Assembly (NCBI GenBank): GCA_003505715.1 | Contig: DNXU01000269.1 | Coordinates: 1-10,855 of the forward strand | DNA: 10,855 nucleotides | Direction of reading: 5' to 3' | Source: Cyanobacteria bacterium UBA8803 | GTDB lineage: Bacteria > Cyanobacteriota > Cyanobacteriia > Cyanobacteriales > Coleofasciculaceae | Shown: one piece after another, positions 1 to 6,188 of the stretch | Position numbering within the stretch: position 1 is the stretch's first letter | Layout of the letters: each line of letters starts with the position of its first letter | Position numbers and translations under genes: made by a program | The notes under the pieces: model-generated | The model's input: the letters and a program-made list of their open reading frames with translations, nothing else | The model's database searches: none | Told to the model about the DNA's origin: nothing

Positions 1-23
1 GCAAGCCTGAGTAGTTTATAAAA

Positions 24-365
24 TCAATTTACTCCATCTGTATCCATGCGTTTAAGGTGTTCCTGTCCCCAATCACACAGCGGTTTTAAGACAGGTATAA
101 TCGTTCTGCCATAGTCTGTGAAAGCATACTCAACTTTTGGAGGCATCTCTGCAAGCATGTTACGGCTAACAATGCCATCACTTTCTAGTTCGCGCAGTTG
201 CTGGATCATCATTTTTTCAGTAATTTCAGGAATTAGCCGCTTCAACTCACTGTATCTTCTTGCTTTATCCTTTAGATGCCACAGTATCAAGAGTTTCCAT
301 TTACCGCCCAAGACTTTCAACGTAGCTTGCACAAACGGTGTGCCGTCAGTCTGTCCTGATTTCAT
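24..365 (-). CDS. HxlR-family winged-helix transcriptional regulator
   Basis: A 113-residue DNA-binding regulator, the normal size for HxlR proteins. The family signature GGKWKLLILWHL is at residues 20-31. The helix-turn-helix follows (SELKRLIPEITEKMM, residues 39-53), and the wing is around residues 68-84 (PPKVEYAFTDYG). HxlR proteins usually act as dimers that repress a divergent oxidoreductase gene until an electrophile or oxidant modifies them. I chose the ATG at 363-365 as start. A GTG at 372-374 in the same frame would add three residues, and neither has a strong ribosome binding site. The redox cysteine common in the family (CPV before the ATL..GGKW block) is replaced: the aligned residue is Pro10, and the only cysteine is Cys97. 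It is divergent from the ABM/SDR genes that start at 479, with two inverted repeats between them, so it probably controls both directions. Family assignment is secure; target and inducer are inferred. Confidence 0.93.
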   Translation of the reverse strand: MKSGQTDGTPFVQATLKVLGGKWKLLILWHLKDKARRYSELKRLIPEITEKMMIQQLRELESDGIVSRNMLAEMPPKVEYAFTDYGRTIIPVLKPLCDWGQEHLKRMDTDGVN

Positions 366-478
366 GACAATCACTCGCTAGTGAATCCAAAAGCACTTAC
401 TTTTTAGTAAGTACTTCCCAAAAGGGTAGTAAAAGTATACCTTGGGATAGTTCAAATCTTTAGATTCAGGAGGTAATT
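366..478. promoter_or_regulatory. Divergent promoter/operator region between the HxlR gene and the ABM operon
   Basis: This intergenic stretch holds two perfect inverted repeats. One is TCACT-N4-AGTGA at 371-384, next to the regulator start. The other is ACTTACT-N4-AGTAAGT at 395-412. A weaker dyad, GGTA-N9-TACC, spans 425-441. HxlR dimers are known to bind short dyads rich in TAC/GTA half-sites, so 395-412 is the best operator candidate. A possible -10 box for the rightward operon is TATACC (436-441), but no clear -35 is visible. A strong Shine-Dalgarno sequence, AGGAGG, lies at 468-473. The dyads are read directly; their assignment to the neighbouring HxlR protein is inference. Confidence 0.6.
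395..412. promoter_or_regulatory. Candidate HxlR operator (perfect 7-bp dyad, 4-bp spacer)
   Basis: ACTTACT at 395-401 and AGTAAGT at 406-412 are exact reverse complements around TTTT. The site lies midway between the HxlR gene and the operon it faces, where a shared autoregulatory operator is expected. The match to HxlR-type sites is by half-site character (TTAC/GTAA), not by an alignment. Confidence 0.55.
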
Positions 479-1066
479 ATACAGTCACCTGCTGGAGTTG
501 TAGCTATCGCTCGGCACGTTAAGCCGGGATCTGAAGTTGAATTTGAAGAGGCAGTACGAGGTGTAATTCTCGCGGCTAGCACCTTTCCGGGCTATGCGGG
601 AGGTGAAGTTCTCTATCCCACAACGAAGCGTGGCGAATGGCAACTCATTCTGCGCTTCGATACTCTTGTTCATTTACAGGATTGGGAAGAATCTCCCATT
701 TGTCAGGGCTGGATTGCTAGAGCAGATGCGCTCACCATGGGTGATCCAAAAGTTTTGCGGGTTAATGGTTTAGAAGCCTGGTTCGTGCTGCCTGAAGTAC
801 CGAACGTACTCCCACCCCCTAAATGGAAAACCGCTATTGTCAGCGCGATCGGCATCTATCCTGTTATTTCTATGATGCCGATTCTGTTAAAACCGATTAT
901 AAATGGACTCCCTGCTTGGCTAGCAACTCTTGTAAGCATTGCCATCATGATGCCATTGATGACTTGGATCATCATGCCTCAGATCACACGATTGTTTAAG
1001 CCCTGGCTTTATCCTCCTGAGGCAAAGCATTTCACTCATAAATCATCTAGCTCAAAACTAAATTGA
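479..1066 (+). CDS. ABM-domain protein with two C-terminal membrane helices (COG3224-like); start codon appears to be ATA
   Basis: The frame is open from 464 to the TGA at 1064-1066 and encodes about 195 residues. An antibiotic-biosynthesis-monooxygenase (ferredoxin-like) domain occupies residues 5-90, with family blocks HVKPGSE, FPGYAGGEVLYP and RFDTLVHLQDWEESP. A PPPKWK motif at 112-117 leads into two predicted membrane helices at about 118-141 and 146-167. This layout is typical of a conserved but poorly characterised family close to COG3224. ABM domains often act on quinones or other aromatics; the substrate here is unknown. No ATG, GTG or TTG precedes the domain. The first in-frame ATG (737) would delete nearly all of the ABM fold. 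A perfect AGGAGG (468-473) sits 5 nt before ATA at 479, and homologous proteins would be expected to begin M-Q-S-P. So either ATA is used as a rare start or the start codon has been lost by a G-to-A change. It is first in the operon, 12 bp before the next gene. Confidence 0.8.
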   Translation: MQSPAGVVAIARHVKPGSEVEFEEAVRGVILAASTFPGYAGGEVLYPTTKRGEWQLILRFDTLVHLQDWEESPICQGWIARADALTMGDPKVLRVNGLEAWFVLPEVPNVLPPPKWKTAIVSAIGIYPVISMMPILLKPIINGLPAWLATLVSIAIMMPLMTWIIMPQITRLFKPWLYPPEAKHFTHKSSSSKLN

Positions 1067-1078
1067 AGGAATAGTTTC

Positions 1079-1513
1079 ATGGGTAATCTGCAACTAGAGA
1101 ATGGATTTCCAGTCAACCCTATCCAAGTCGGTGATGGGATTGTTCTCATCAACATATTTACACTCGACCCTGAAAAAGCTGAGCAGTTTGTTTCTACTCA
1201 AGTTTCCGAGTATAAGAGATTGAAAGGTCAATTTCCAGGCAGTTATACAGCCAATCTGCACATTAGCCTTGATCGGACAAGAGCCGCGAACTACGCTAAT
1301 TTTGCATCTGTAGAAGATTATACCGCGATGCGAAATAGCCCTGAGTTCGCTGACCATTTAAAGCGTCTTCAGGGACTTGTTGTTAAGGCAGAACCCCAAC
1401 TCTATCAAGTGATTTACACGCAGAATCTAGATATGCCAATTTCTGAAGACCCTTTACCCATGTTGCCCGATCCAGAACTTGCACCAAAACTTGCGCCCCC
1501 TTCACTCAATTGA
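1079..1513 (+). CDS. Antibiotic biosynthesis monooxygenase (ABM)-family protein
   Basis: A 144-residue soluble protein. Residues 18-114 form an ABM ferredoxin-like domain: a first strand (GIVLINIFTL), a helix with EKAEQFVSTQVSEY, the block GSYTANLHISLDRTRAANYANF, and SVEDYTAMRNSPEF followed by a last strand (LYQVIYTQ). The last 30 residues are proline-rich and probably unstructured. Small ABM proteins are typically dimeric, cofactor-free oxygenases or quinone-type enzymes; no substrate can be read from this sequence. The start has AAGGA at 1066-1070, 8 nt upstream. It lies 12 bp after the first ABM gene and is surely co-transcribed with it. Two ABM paralogues in a row beside an SDR and an NADP-binding reductase suggest an oxidative detoxification or small-molecule tailoring role. 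This is inferred from context. Confidence 0.85.
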   Translation: MGNLQLENGFPVNPIQVGDGIVLINIFTLDPEKAEQFVSTQVSEYKRLKGQFPGSYTANLHISLDRTRAANYANFASVEDYTAMRNSPEFADHLKRLQGLVVKAEPQLYQVIYTQNLDMPISEDPLPMLPDPELAPKLAPPSLN

Positions 1514-1515
1514 TA

Positions 1516-1611
1516 TTTCAAGATATCGCAGATGTGATTGCGTTCCTGTCCTCTGAGGATGCGCGATGGGCGAGCAGACAGACCATTCAAGTGAATGACA
1601 GCATTTTGTAG
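1516..1611 (+). pseudogene. C-terminal relic of a second short-chain dehydrogenase/reductase
   Basis: The frame from 1516 to the TAG at 1609-1611 reads about 31 residues. It contains DIADVIAFLSSEDARW, then a threonine-isoleucine-valine stretch ending VNDSIL. This matches the final helix and strand of classical SDR proteins (consensus like DIA..V.FLASD.ARW.TGQ...V.GG.). The usual glycines near the end are degraded (SRQ for TGQ, ND for GG). No start codon or Rossmann fold precedes it; the frame emerges directly from the end of the upstream ABM gene. I read it as the remainder of a full SDR gene that once lay between the ABM gene and the present SDR gene and was lost by deletion. It is not the tail of the downstream SDR, which keeps its own C-terminus. 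Confidence 0.7.
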
Positions 1612-1636
1612 GCTTTTGAATTAATTAGGAAAAATC

Positions 1637-2383
1637 ATGGATGTTGCAAATTCAATTGCTCTGGTCACTGGGGCAAATGGAGGGTTGGGACAATACTACG
1701 TTGAAGCGTTGCGATTGCAAGGGGCTGCCAGAATTTATGCGGGTGCCCGTAACCCTAAGGCATTGGAAGCGCTATTAGCAGACCATCCCGATATCGTCAT
1801 TCCCATTGCCCTCGATATTACAGATGAACAGTCTGTCAATCAGGCTGCTGCACAATGTCCAGACGTGACCTTGCTGATCAACAACGCCGGAGTTGGGTTT
1901 AATCAGGGCTTGATCGCTGCGCCAGATCTTTCTAAAGCCCGAATGGAAATAGACGTTAACTACTTTGGAACTTTGATGATGTGTCGTGCTTTTGCACCTG
2001 TATTAAAGCACAATGGCGGTGGCGCAATTGTCAACATGGTATCGATGGTGGCGCGAGTCAATCTTCCCTTTAATGGCAGCTACAGCGCATCTAAAGCCGC
2101 AACGCTATCCCTCACCCAAGGAGTACGAGCAGAGTTGGCAGCGCAAGGAACATTGGTCATTGCGGTCTTGCCTGCAACTATTGATATCGGCATGGGTAAA
2201 TCCTATCCTGACCCAAAAGTGTCGCCAGAAGCAGTCATTAACGATGCTCTACAAGCTGTGATTGATCGCGTTGAGGAAGTTTACCCTGGTGAACAGGCAA
2301 AACAAATGGCAGCGCAATTGCTCAGTGATCCAAAAGCACTTGAAAAAGCAGTGGCGACCATGTTACCCGGTTCAACTCAATAG
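1637..2383 (+). CDS. Short-chain dehydrogenase/reductase (SDR) family oxidoreductase
   Basis: A complete 248-residue classical SDR, an NAD(P)-dependent carbonyl/alcohol oxidoreductase of the cytosol. The nucleotide-binding motif TGANGGLG is at residues 11-18. Basic Arg38 in AGARNP after the second strand suggests NADP(H) preference. D60 lies in LDITD, NNAG at 82-85, and the catalytic tetrad is Asn108, Ser136, Tyr149 and Lys153 (YSASK). The usual PG motif after the sixth strand reads PATIDIGMG. All catalytic residues are present, so the enzyme should be active. The start ATG has TAGGA at 1626-1630, 6 nt upstream. It sits in the rightward cluster after two ABM genes and 19 bp before the truncated F420-reductase-like gene. 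Reduction of a reactive carbonyl or quinone under HxlR control is the natural guess, but the substrate is unknown. Confidence 0.93.
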   Translation: MDVANSIALVTGANGGLGQYYVEALRLQGAARIYAGARNPKALEALLADHPDIVIPIALDITDEQSVNQAAAQCPDVTLLINNAGVGFNQGLIAAPDLSKARMEIDVNYFGTLMMCRAFAPVLKHNGGGAIVNMVSMVARVNLPFNGSYSASKAATLSLTQGVRAELAAQGTLVIAVLPATIDIGMGKSYPDPKVSPEAVINDALQAVIDRVEEVYPGEQAKQMAAQLLSDPKALEKAVATMLPGSTQ

Positions 2384-2402
2384 TCAGCAGTACAAGTTTT
2401 TA

Positions 2403-2672
2403 ATGAAAATTGCGATCGTCGGTTCAGGAAACATGGGTGGCGGTTTAGGCAAGCTCTGGGCAAAGGCTGGTCATGAGGTTGTTTTTTCCTATTCCCGAAA
2501 CCCGGATAAACTTCAGCAGCTTGCTGTTGCAGCGGGCAACCAGGCGACTGTTGACAATATAAAGGTTTGCGCGTTATGGCTCTTATCCAGTCTTCTGTCT
2601 AGCCTGCTTGTCACCCCGTCAAGGTGGCGACACCCTGTCCTTAGCCAGCAGTTACGACTGTTCGACTGGTAG
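2403..2672 (+). pseudogene. Truncated NADPH-dependent F420-reductase-like gene (Rossmann N-terminus only)
   Basis: The reading frame starts at ATG 2403, 19 bp after the SDR stop. It encodes an intact first Rossmann unit: MKIAIVGSGNMGGGLGKLW with GxGxxG at residues 7-12, then SRNPDKLQQL (R and N for NADP phosphate contact) and AGNQATV. This is the N-terminus of the NADP-binding F420-reductase-like family (COG2085), usually about 200 residues. Family similarity ends near residue 50 (about 2555). The frame runs on to a TAG at 2670-2672 through unrelated, leucine-rich residues that come from inserted mobile-element sequence. The C-terminal half is absent from the window; the sequence beyond is the end of the convergent kinase gene. 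The gene is therefore dead unless a 50-residue fragment has a use. In full form it would have been the last member of the HxlR-linked redox cluster. Confidence 0.8.
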
Positions 2673-2708
2673 GGAATCACCGTCCTTGAAGGACGGTGAG
2701 GATGTCAA
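2560..2708 (+). mobile_element. Right-end relic of an IS200/IS605 (IS1341/TnpB-type) element
   Basis: The stretch ends in a perfect 10-bp stem with 3-nt loop (TCACCGTCCT at 2677-2686, AGGACGGTGA at 2690-2699), followed by GGATGTCAAA. GAATC-hairpin-GAGGATGTCAA is the right-end layout I know from many TnpB-bearing IS605/IS1341 elements, with TCAA (2705-2708) as the cleavage-type end. One frame across it reads ESPSLKDGEDVK, as some TnpB tails do. No tnpB, no tnpA and no left end are visible, so this is either an internally deleted copy or a non-autonomous derivative. It interrupts the F420-reductase-like gene near 2560. The left boundary is approximate, judged from where family similarity stops. 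Identification rests on motif memory and structure, not on a database match. Confidence 0.65.
2620..2708 (+). ncRNA. Candidate omega-RNA (reRNA) scaffold of a lost TnpB element
   Basis: Three hairpins follow each other. First, GGTG/CACC closes a GCGA (GNRA-type) tetraloop at 2623-2634. Second, CCAG at 2645-2648 pairs with CTGG at 2666-2669, and inside it CAGT at 2649-2652 pairs with ACTG at 2657-2660 around a TACG loop, leaving a 5-nt bulge. Third is the terminal 10-bp stem at 2677-2699. CCCT (2633-2636) can also pair with AGGG (2671-2674), a possible pseudoknot. TnpB guide RNAs are known to arise from the right end of their transposon, with the scaffold ending at the element boundary and the guide read from flanking DNA. 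Here the guide would begin at about 2709. Expression is unknown; read-through from the SDR operon could supply it. Confidence 0.5.
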
Positions 2709-2724
2709 AGTCGTGGGTTTTGAT

Positions 2725-5700
2725 TTAGGAGGATGGTTGAGTAATGGGGATTTGAATCCAAAACTCAGTGCCCTGGCCTACATCAGAGGTACAATTCAGT
2801 AAGCCACCATGTTTCTCCACGATAATTTGGTAGCTGATCGACAGTCCCAAACCCGTTCCTTTACCTACAGGTTTAGTCGTAAAGAAGGGGTCAAAGAGGC
2901 GATTGAGGACGCTTGGGGGCATTCCCAGTCCGTTATCGCGAATTCTAATCACAGCTTCATTATTGTCTGCCATCTGAGTGCGAATCCAAATCGTTGGTTC
3001 AGGTTGGCCTGAGGCAGGTTGTGTTCCTGTGTCACTCTCTAAAGCATCAATCGCATTACTAATGATATTCATAAAGACTTGATTCAGCTGACCAGCATAG
3101 CATTCTACGAGCGGCAAATTACCATACTCTTTAATCGTGGTGATACCGGGATGATTGCCACAGGGCTTCATGCGGTTGCGCAGAATCAATAAGGTACTGT
3201 CAATTCCCTCATGAATGTTGGTTGGTTTCATTTCTGCATCAGTTCGGGAAAAATTGCGCAACGACACCACAATTTCCTGAATCCGGTCAGCCCCCATCTG
3301 CATGGAAGACAGCATTTTGGGCAAGTCTTCCATTAGAAAATCTAACTCAATATCTTGCATGTAGTCTTGAATTTCCGGCAGGGGATTAGGATAGTGCTGT
3401 TGATAGCGGTTCAGGAGATTGACGAGGTCTCGAATGTAGTTCTTAGTATGGATGAGATTGCCCGTGATGAAATTGACTGGGTTATTGATTTCATGGGCAA
3501 TACCTGCAACCATTTGACCGATCGTGGACATTTTTTCGGTCTGGATCAGTAGCGCTTCGGTCTGCTTGAGATCTTGTAATGTTTCCTCAAGTTGACGTGC
3601 CTGAGTTTGAGCAGCAAGGGCAGAGGCGCGAGTTTTAGCAAAGAGTTCTGCATGTTCGATCGCGATCGCAAGTTGGTCTACTACCGCTTGCAGCAGTTCT
3701 ACTTCGTGAGTACTCCAAGAGCGCGGGCGATCGCTATGGCTACAGACAATGGCTCCGAGTTGACCAGTTTGAGTCTTCAGGGGTAATACCAGTCCAGAAG
3801 CTATCCCCCAATCTTTCAGAAGCGATCGCATATCCGCAGCTAAATCGGATGCTTGAGCTAGCTCGTCAATTTGTAGTGCCTGTAAATTGCCGATGATTTC
3901 TATGAGAGGGGCGTAGTGGGGGAACTGACATTCGCCCAACCTACTCGGGCTATCAGGGTCACGCGCTTCGTGAGTTATGCTCAAGTTAGGCGGAGATGAT
4001 TGGGGCCAACACCACACAAAGTAGCAACTTTCAACTCCCAGCAAATTCCGAATTTCAGCCACCGCTGCACCTAAAATGGTATCTAGTTCCAGGGAGTTGC
4101 GAATTTGGCTGGCTAACTGAAACAGTAAGGCTTCCCGGCGGCTGAGCAGTTCTTCCCTAGCCCAAACCCGATCGATGGCAATAGCGATCGCATTAGCTAC
4201 CCATCCCAACACCCCATGCACGACGTTGGAGAACGGTTGGTGGGTGTGCAGTGCAATGACGCCTACCAACTGGGAATCTACAATTAGGGGATAACCACTA
4301 AAGAACGTTTTTAAGGTTGAGTTATCCTCTGAAATAGATAGGGGGCTGTAGATGGGTTGCCGGGTTTGAGCAATGGCACCAATCAGACCTTGAGTGGAGG
4401 TAAGGTATTGGGGGAAGAGTTCGGCGGGTAAAAGTTGTCCTGCGGATGCTTGCAAGCTTAGGGATAGACGATCTAGATTACCACCACTGTCTTGTTCCAC
4501 CGTCCAAATTCCGACTCCCAAAGCGTGAAGATGGTATACCATGGCCTCAGTGCATTGTTTGAGGCTATCACTAAGCGTGCCGTTGTGAGCTACCAGCGCT
4601 GCACCTACATCTGCTTCCAGGGTTGAGAGGCGCGATCGCTCTAACAAGCTGGCTTTTGCTTGCTTGCTCTTGGTGATATCACGGGCGATCGCTTGCACTA
4701 CTCCTTCCTCAGCCAATAACAAGGAGTTCCATAACAGCCACCGATAGGAACCGTCCTTACAGCGAAAGCGGTTCTCAAAGTCGATACTGGGGGTGTTGTT
4801 GGCTAGCTTCTGCCATTGGGTTAAGGTTGCGGGTTGGTCTTCCGGATGTATGAAGGAAAGAAATGGTTGAGAGAGGAGTTCTTGATTGTTGTAGCAGAGG
4901 GTTTTTTCAAAGGTTGGGTTTACGCGCTGAAAATAACCATCTAAACCAATAACACACATTAGATCCGGGGAAAGTTCCCAAAAACGATCCCGTTCTTCCT
5001 GGCTGCGCTTTTGCTCTGTAATGTCTTTACAAATTGATACATATTCGTGAGGTTTCCCCTCGGAATCGAGAATGGGTACAATCGTTGTATCCACCCAGTA
5101 GAAACTGCCATCTTTGGCTCGGTCTTTGATTACCCCTCTCCAGACCTTGCCGCTACTAATAGTTGTCCATAGCTGTTTAAAAAATTCCGGTGGGTGGTAA
5201 CCGGAATTGATCAAATGATGGGTGACTCCATAAATTTCTGATCGGGAATATTTTGAAAGTTCGCAGAACTTATCATTGACGAAGTTAATCCGGCCTTGGC
5301 GGTCAGTAATAGCGATAATAGAAGCTCGCTCTAGGGCTATCTTAATAGTTGCCAGTTGTTGGGGAGACACTTGTAAAAACTCTTCCACTTGTTGGTGACT
5401 GCTGACAACGGCTTCTAGAGTAGCAACCTTTTTCTGCAACTCTAACTGAGCGATCGCTTGCCTGCTCAATGCTACTAGTGACTCTTTTTGTGGTAAGCTT
5501 AGCTCTCGCGGCACCAGGTCGCAGATCGATAAAATACCAATGATTGTTCCTTGAGGAGTAACTAAGCGAACAGCAGCGTAGAACTTGAGGGGCGGCAAAG
5601 GGTTCGCGAGTTGCCAGGTAGCTAACATTTGGTCAGCTGAGGTATCCCGAACTACCAACAGAGGCTCTTCCTGACTATAAAGTTGCTGTAGAGTTTGAGT

Positions 5701-5928
5701 ACAAAACGCCAAGTAAGCAGCGGTTGATTCAGGCTCTATACCCACTTGGGAGACAAGTTGCTCACCTTTGGCATTGATGAGAACTAGTAGCGCTATGGGT
5801 GCCTGGGTAACCCAAGCTGCCAAGCGAGTCACATCATCAAAAGCGGCTCGATTGGTCACGTCAATCTGGTAATCTGGATACTTACCATCTACGCTGACTG
5901 TTCCGTTACCCCATAAAAGCGTCTTCAT
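2725..5928 (-). CDS. Multidomain sensor histidine kinase (GAF-PAS-PAS-GAF-GAF-HisKA-HATPase)
   Basis: A 1067-residue cytosolic kinase without membrane segments. In order: an N-terminal GAF-like domain (about 30-165); PAS/PAC 1 (195-305, ending CKDITEQKR); PAS/PAC 2 (315-422, ending ARDITKSKQ); GAF 2 (430-590); GAF 3, phytochrome-like in sequence (595-763); a coiled coil (764-798); HisKA with phosphoacceptor His812 in GIAHEINNP; and HATPase_c with Asn958 (N box), Asp998 in DNGLGM (G1), FDPFFTTK (F box) and GKGTGLGLS (G2, 1022-1030). All catalytic boxes are intact. GAF 3 lacks the Cys-His pair and DXCF motif of bilin-binding domains, so light sensing is not supported. There is no receiver or HPt domain and no response-regulator gene nearby, so it is an orphan. 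ATG at 5926-5928 is the first possible start, because an in-frame TGA lies two codons upstream. AAGGAGAGG stands about 12 nt before it. Confidence 0.95.
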   Translation of the reverse strand: MKTLLWGNGTVSVDGKYPDYQIDVTNRAAFDDVTRLAAWVTQAPIALLVLINAKGEQLVSQVGIEPESTAAYLAFCTQTLQQLYSQEEPLLVVRDTSADQMLATWQLANPLPPLKFYAAVRLVTPQGTIIGILSICDLVPRELSLPQKESLVALSRQAIAQLELQKKVATLEAVVSSHQQVEEFLQVSPQQLATIKIALERASIIAITDRQGRINFVNDKFCELSKYSRSEIYGVTHHLINSGYHPPEFFKQLWTTISSGKVWRGVIKDRAKDGSFYWVDTTIVPILDSEGKPHEYVSICKDITEQKRSQEERDRFWELSPDLMCVIGLDGYFQRVNPTFEKTLCYNNQELLSQPFLSFIHPEDQPATLTQWQKLANNTPSIDFENRFRCKDGSYRWLLWNSLLLAEEGVVQAIARDITKSKQAKASLLERSRLSTLEADVGAALVAHNGTLSDSLKQCTEAMVYHLHALGVGIWTVEQDSGGNLDRLSLSLQASAGQLLPAELFPQYLTSTQGLIGAIAQTRQPIYSPLSISEDNSTLKTFFSGYPLIVDSQLVGVIALHTHQPFSNVVHGVLGWVANAIAIAIDRVWAREELLSRREALLFQLASQIRNSLELDTILGAAVAEIRNLLGVESCYFVWCWPQSSPPNLSITHEARDPDSPSRLGECQFPHYAPLIEIIGNLQALQIDELAQASDLAADMRSLLKDWGIASGLVLPLKTQTGQLGAIVCSHSDRPRSWSTHEVELLQAVVDQLAIAIEHAELFAKTRASALAAQTQARQLEETLQDLKQTEALLIQTEKMSTIGQMVAGIAHEINNPVNFITGNLIHTKNYIRDLVNLLNRYQQHYPNPLPEIQDYMQDIELDFLMEDLPKMLSSMQMGADRIQEIVVSLRNFSRTDAEMKPTNIHEGIDSTLLILRNRMKPCGNHPGITTIKEYGNLPLVECYAGQLNQVFMNIISNAIDALESDTGTQPASGQPEPTIWIRTQMADNNEAVIRIRDNGLGMPPSVLNRLFDPFFTTKPVGKGTGLGLSISYQIIVEKHGGLLNCTSDVGQGTEFWIQIPITQPSS

Positions 5929-6100
5929 TACTCAGCGATCCTCTCCTTGCCAAAGCCAGGTGGTCTAAGGTTTCTATACTAGTTCTATTGCCAGCAACCT
6001 CTGTTATAACTGTTACTGTCAAGTCAGTGGCAATTGGTAGCCTGAATAACTGTAGATTTTTCCGACCATTAGAGATAAATTGTTGGTTGAATAAGTTCAT
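5906..6100 (-). CDS. Possible 64-residue leader ORF overlapping the kinase start
   Basis: A 64-codon open frame begins at ATG 6098-6100 and ends at 5906, overlapping the first 23 bp of the kinase gene in another frame. It starts about 50 nt downstream of the transcription start implied by the promoter at 6159-6188, so the kinase mRNA would carry it. I do not recognise the protein: it has no cysteine, no membrane helix and a mixed composition (LPIATDLTVTVITEVAGN in its middle). No good ribosome binding site precedes it. It may be a coupled leader peptide or just chance. The stop-over-start overlap is the main reason to list it. Confidence 0.25.
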   Translation of the reverse strand: MNLFNQQFISNGRKNLQLFRLPIATDLTVTVITEVAGNRTSIETLDHLALARRGSLSNEDAFMG

Positions 6101-6158
6101 CCGTCATATGACGATCGCCTGATGCACCCAGTTTACCTAGAAAAACTGGAGAACCCCC

Positions 6159-6188
6159 ACTATATTAAGCTTTGATCGGTCTTGGCAA
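6159..6188 (-). promoter_or_regulatory. Sigma70-type promoter for the histidine kinase
   Basis: On the minus strand TTGCCA (6188-6183) and TATAGT (6164-6159) are separated by 18 bp. Each matches the consensus hexamer at four or five of six positions. Transcription would start near 6152, giving a leader of about 225 nt before the kinase ATG. The -35 box is covered by the inverted repeat at 6182-6213. This is read by eye; no transcript evidence. Confidence 0.5.

Noticed and set aside
118..381. Plus-strand ORF of 87 codons opposite the HxlR gene
   Set aside because: It is antisense to a gene with a full family signature and has no recognisable domain or ribosome binding site.
485..673. Minus-strand ORF of 62 codons
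   Set aside because: It is antisense to the ABM domain, whose plus-strand frame has clear family motifs although its start codon is odd.
737..1066. Short membrane protein starting at ATG 737
   Set aside because: The same frame continues upstream to 464 with an intact ABM domain and a perfect AGGAGG at 468-473, so 737 is an internal methionine.
2677..2699. Rho-independent terminator for the rightward cluster
   Set aside because: The stem is strong but followed by GGATGTCAAAG, not a T run; it fits an IS605-type right end better.
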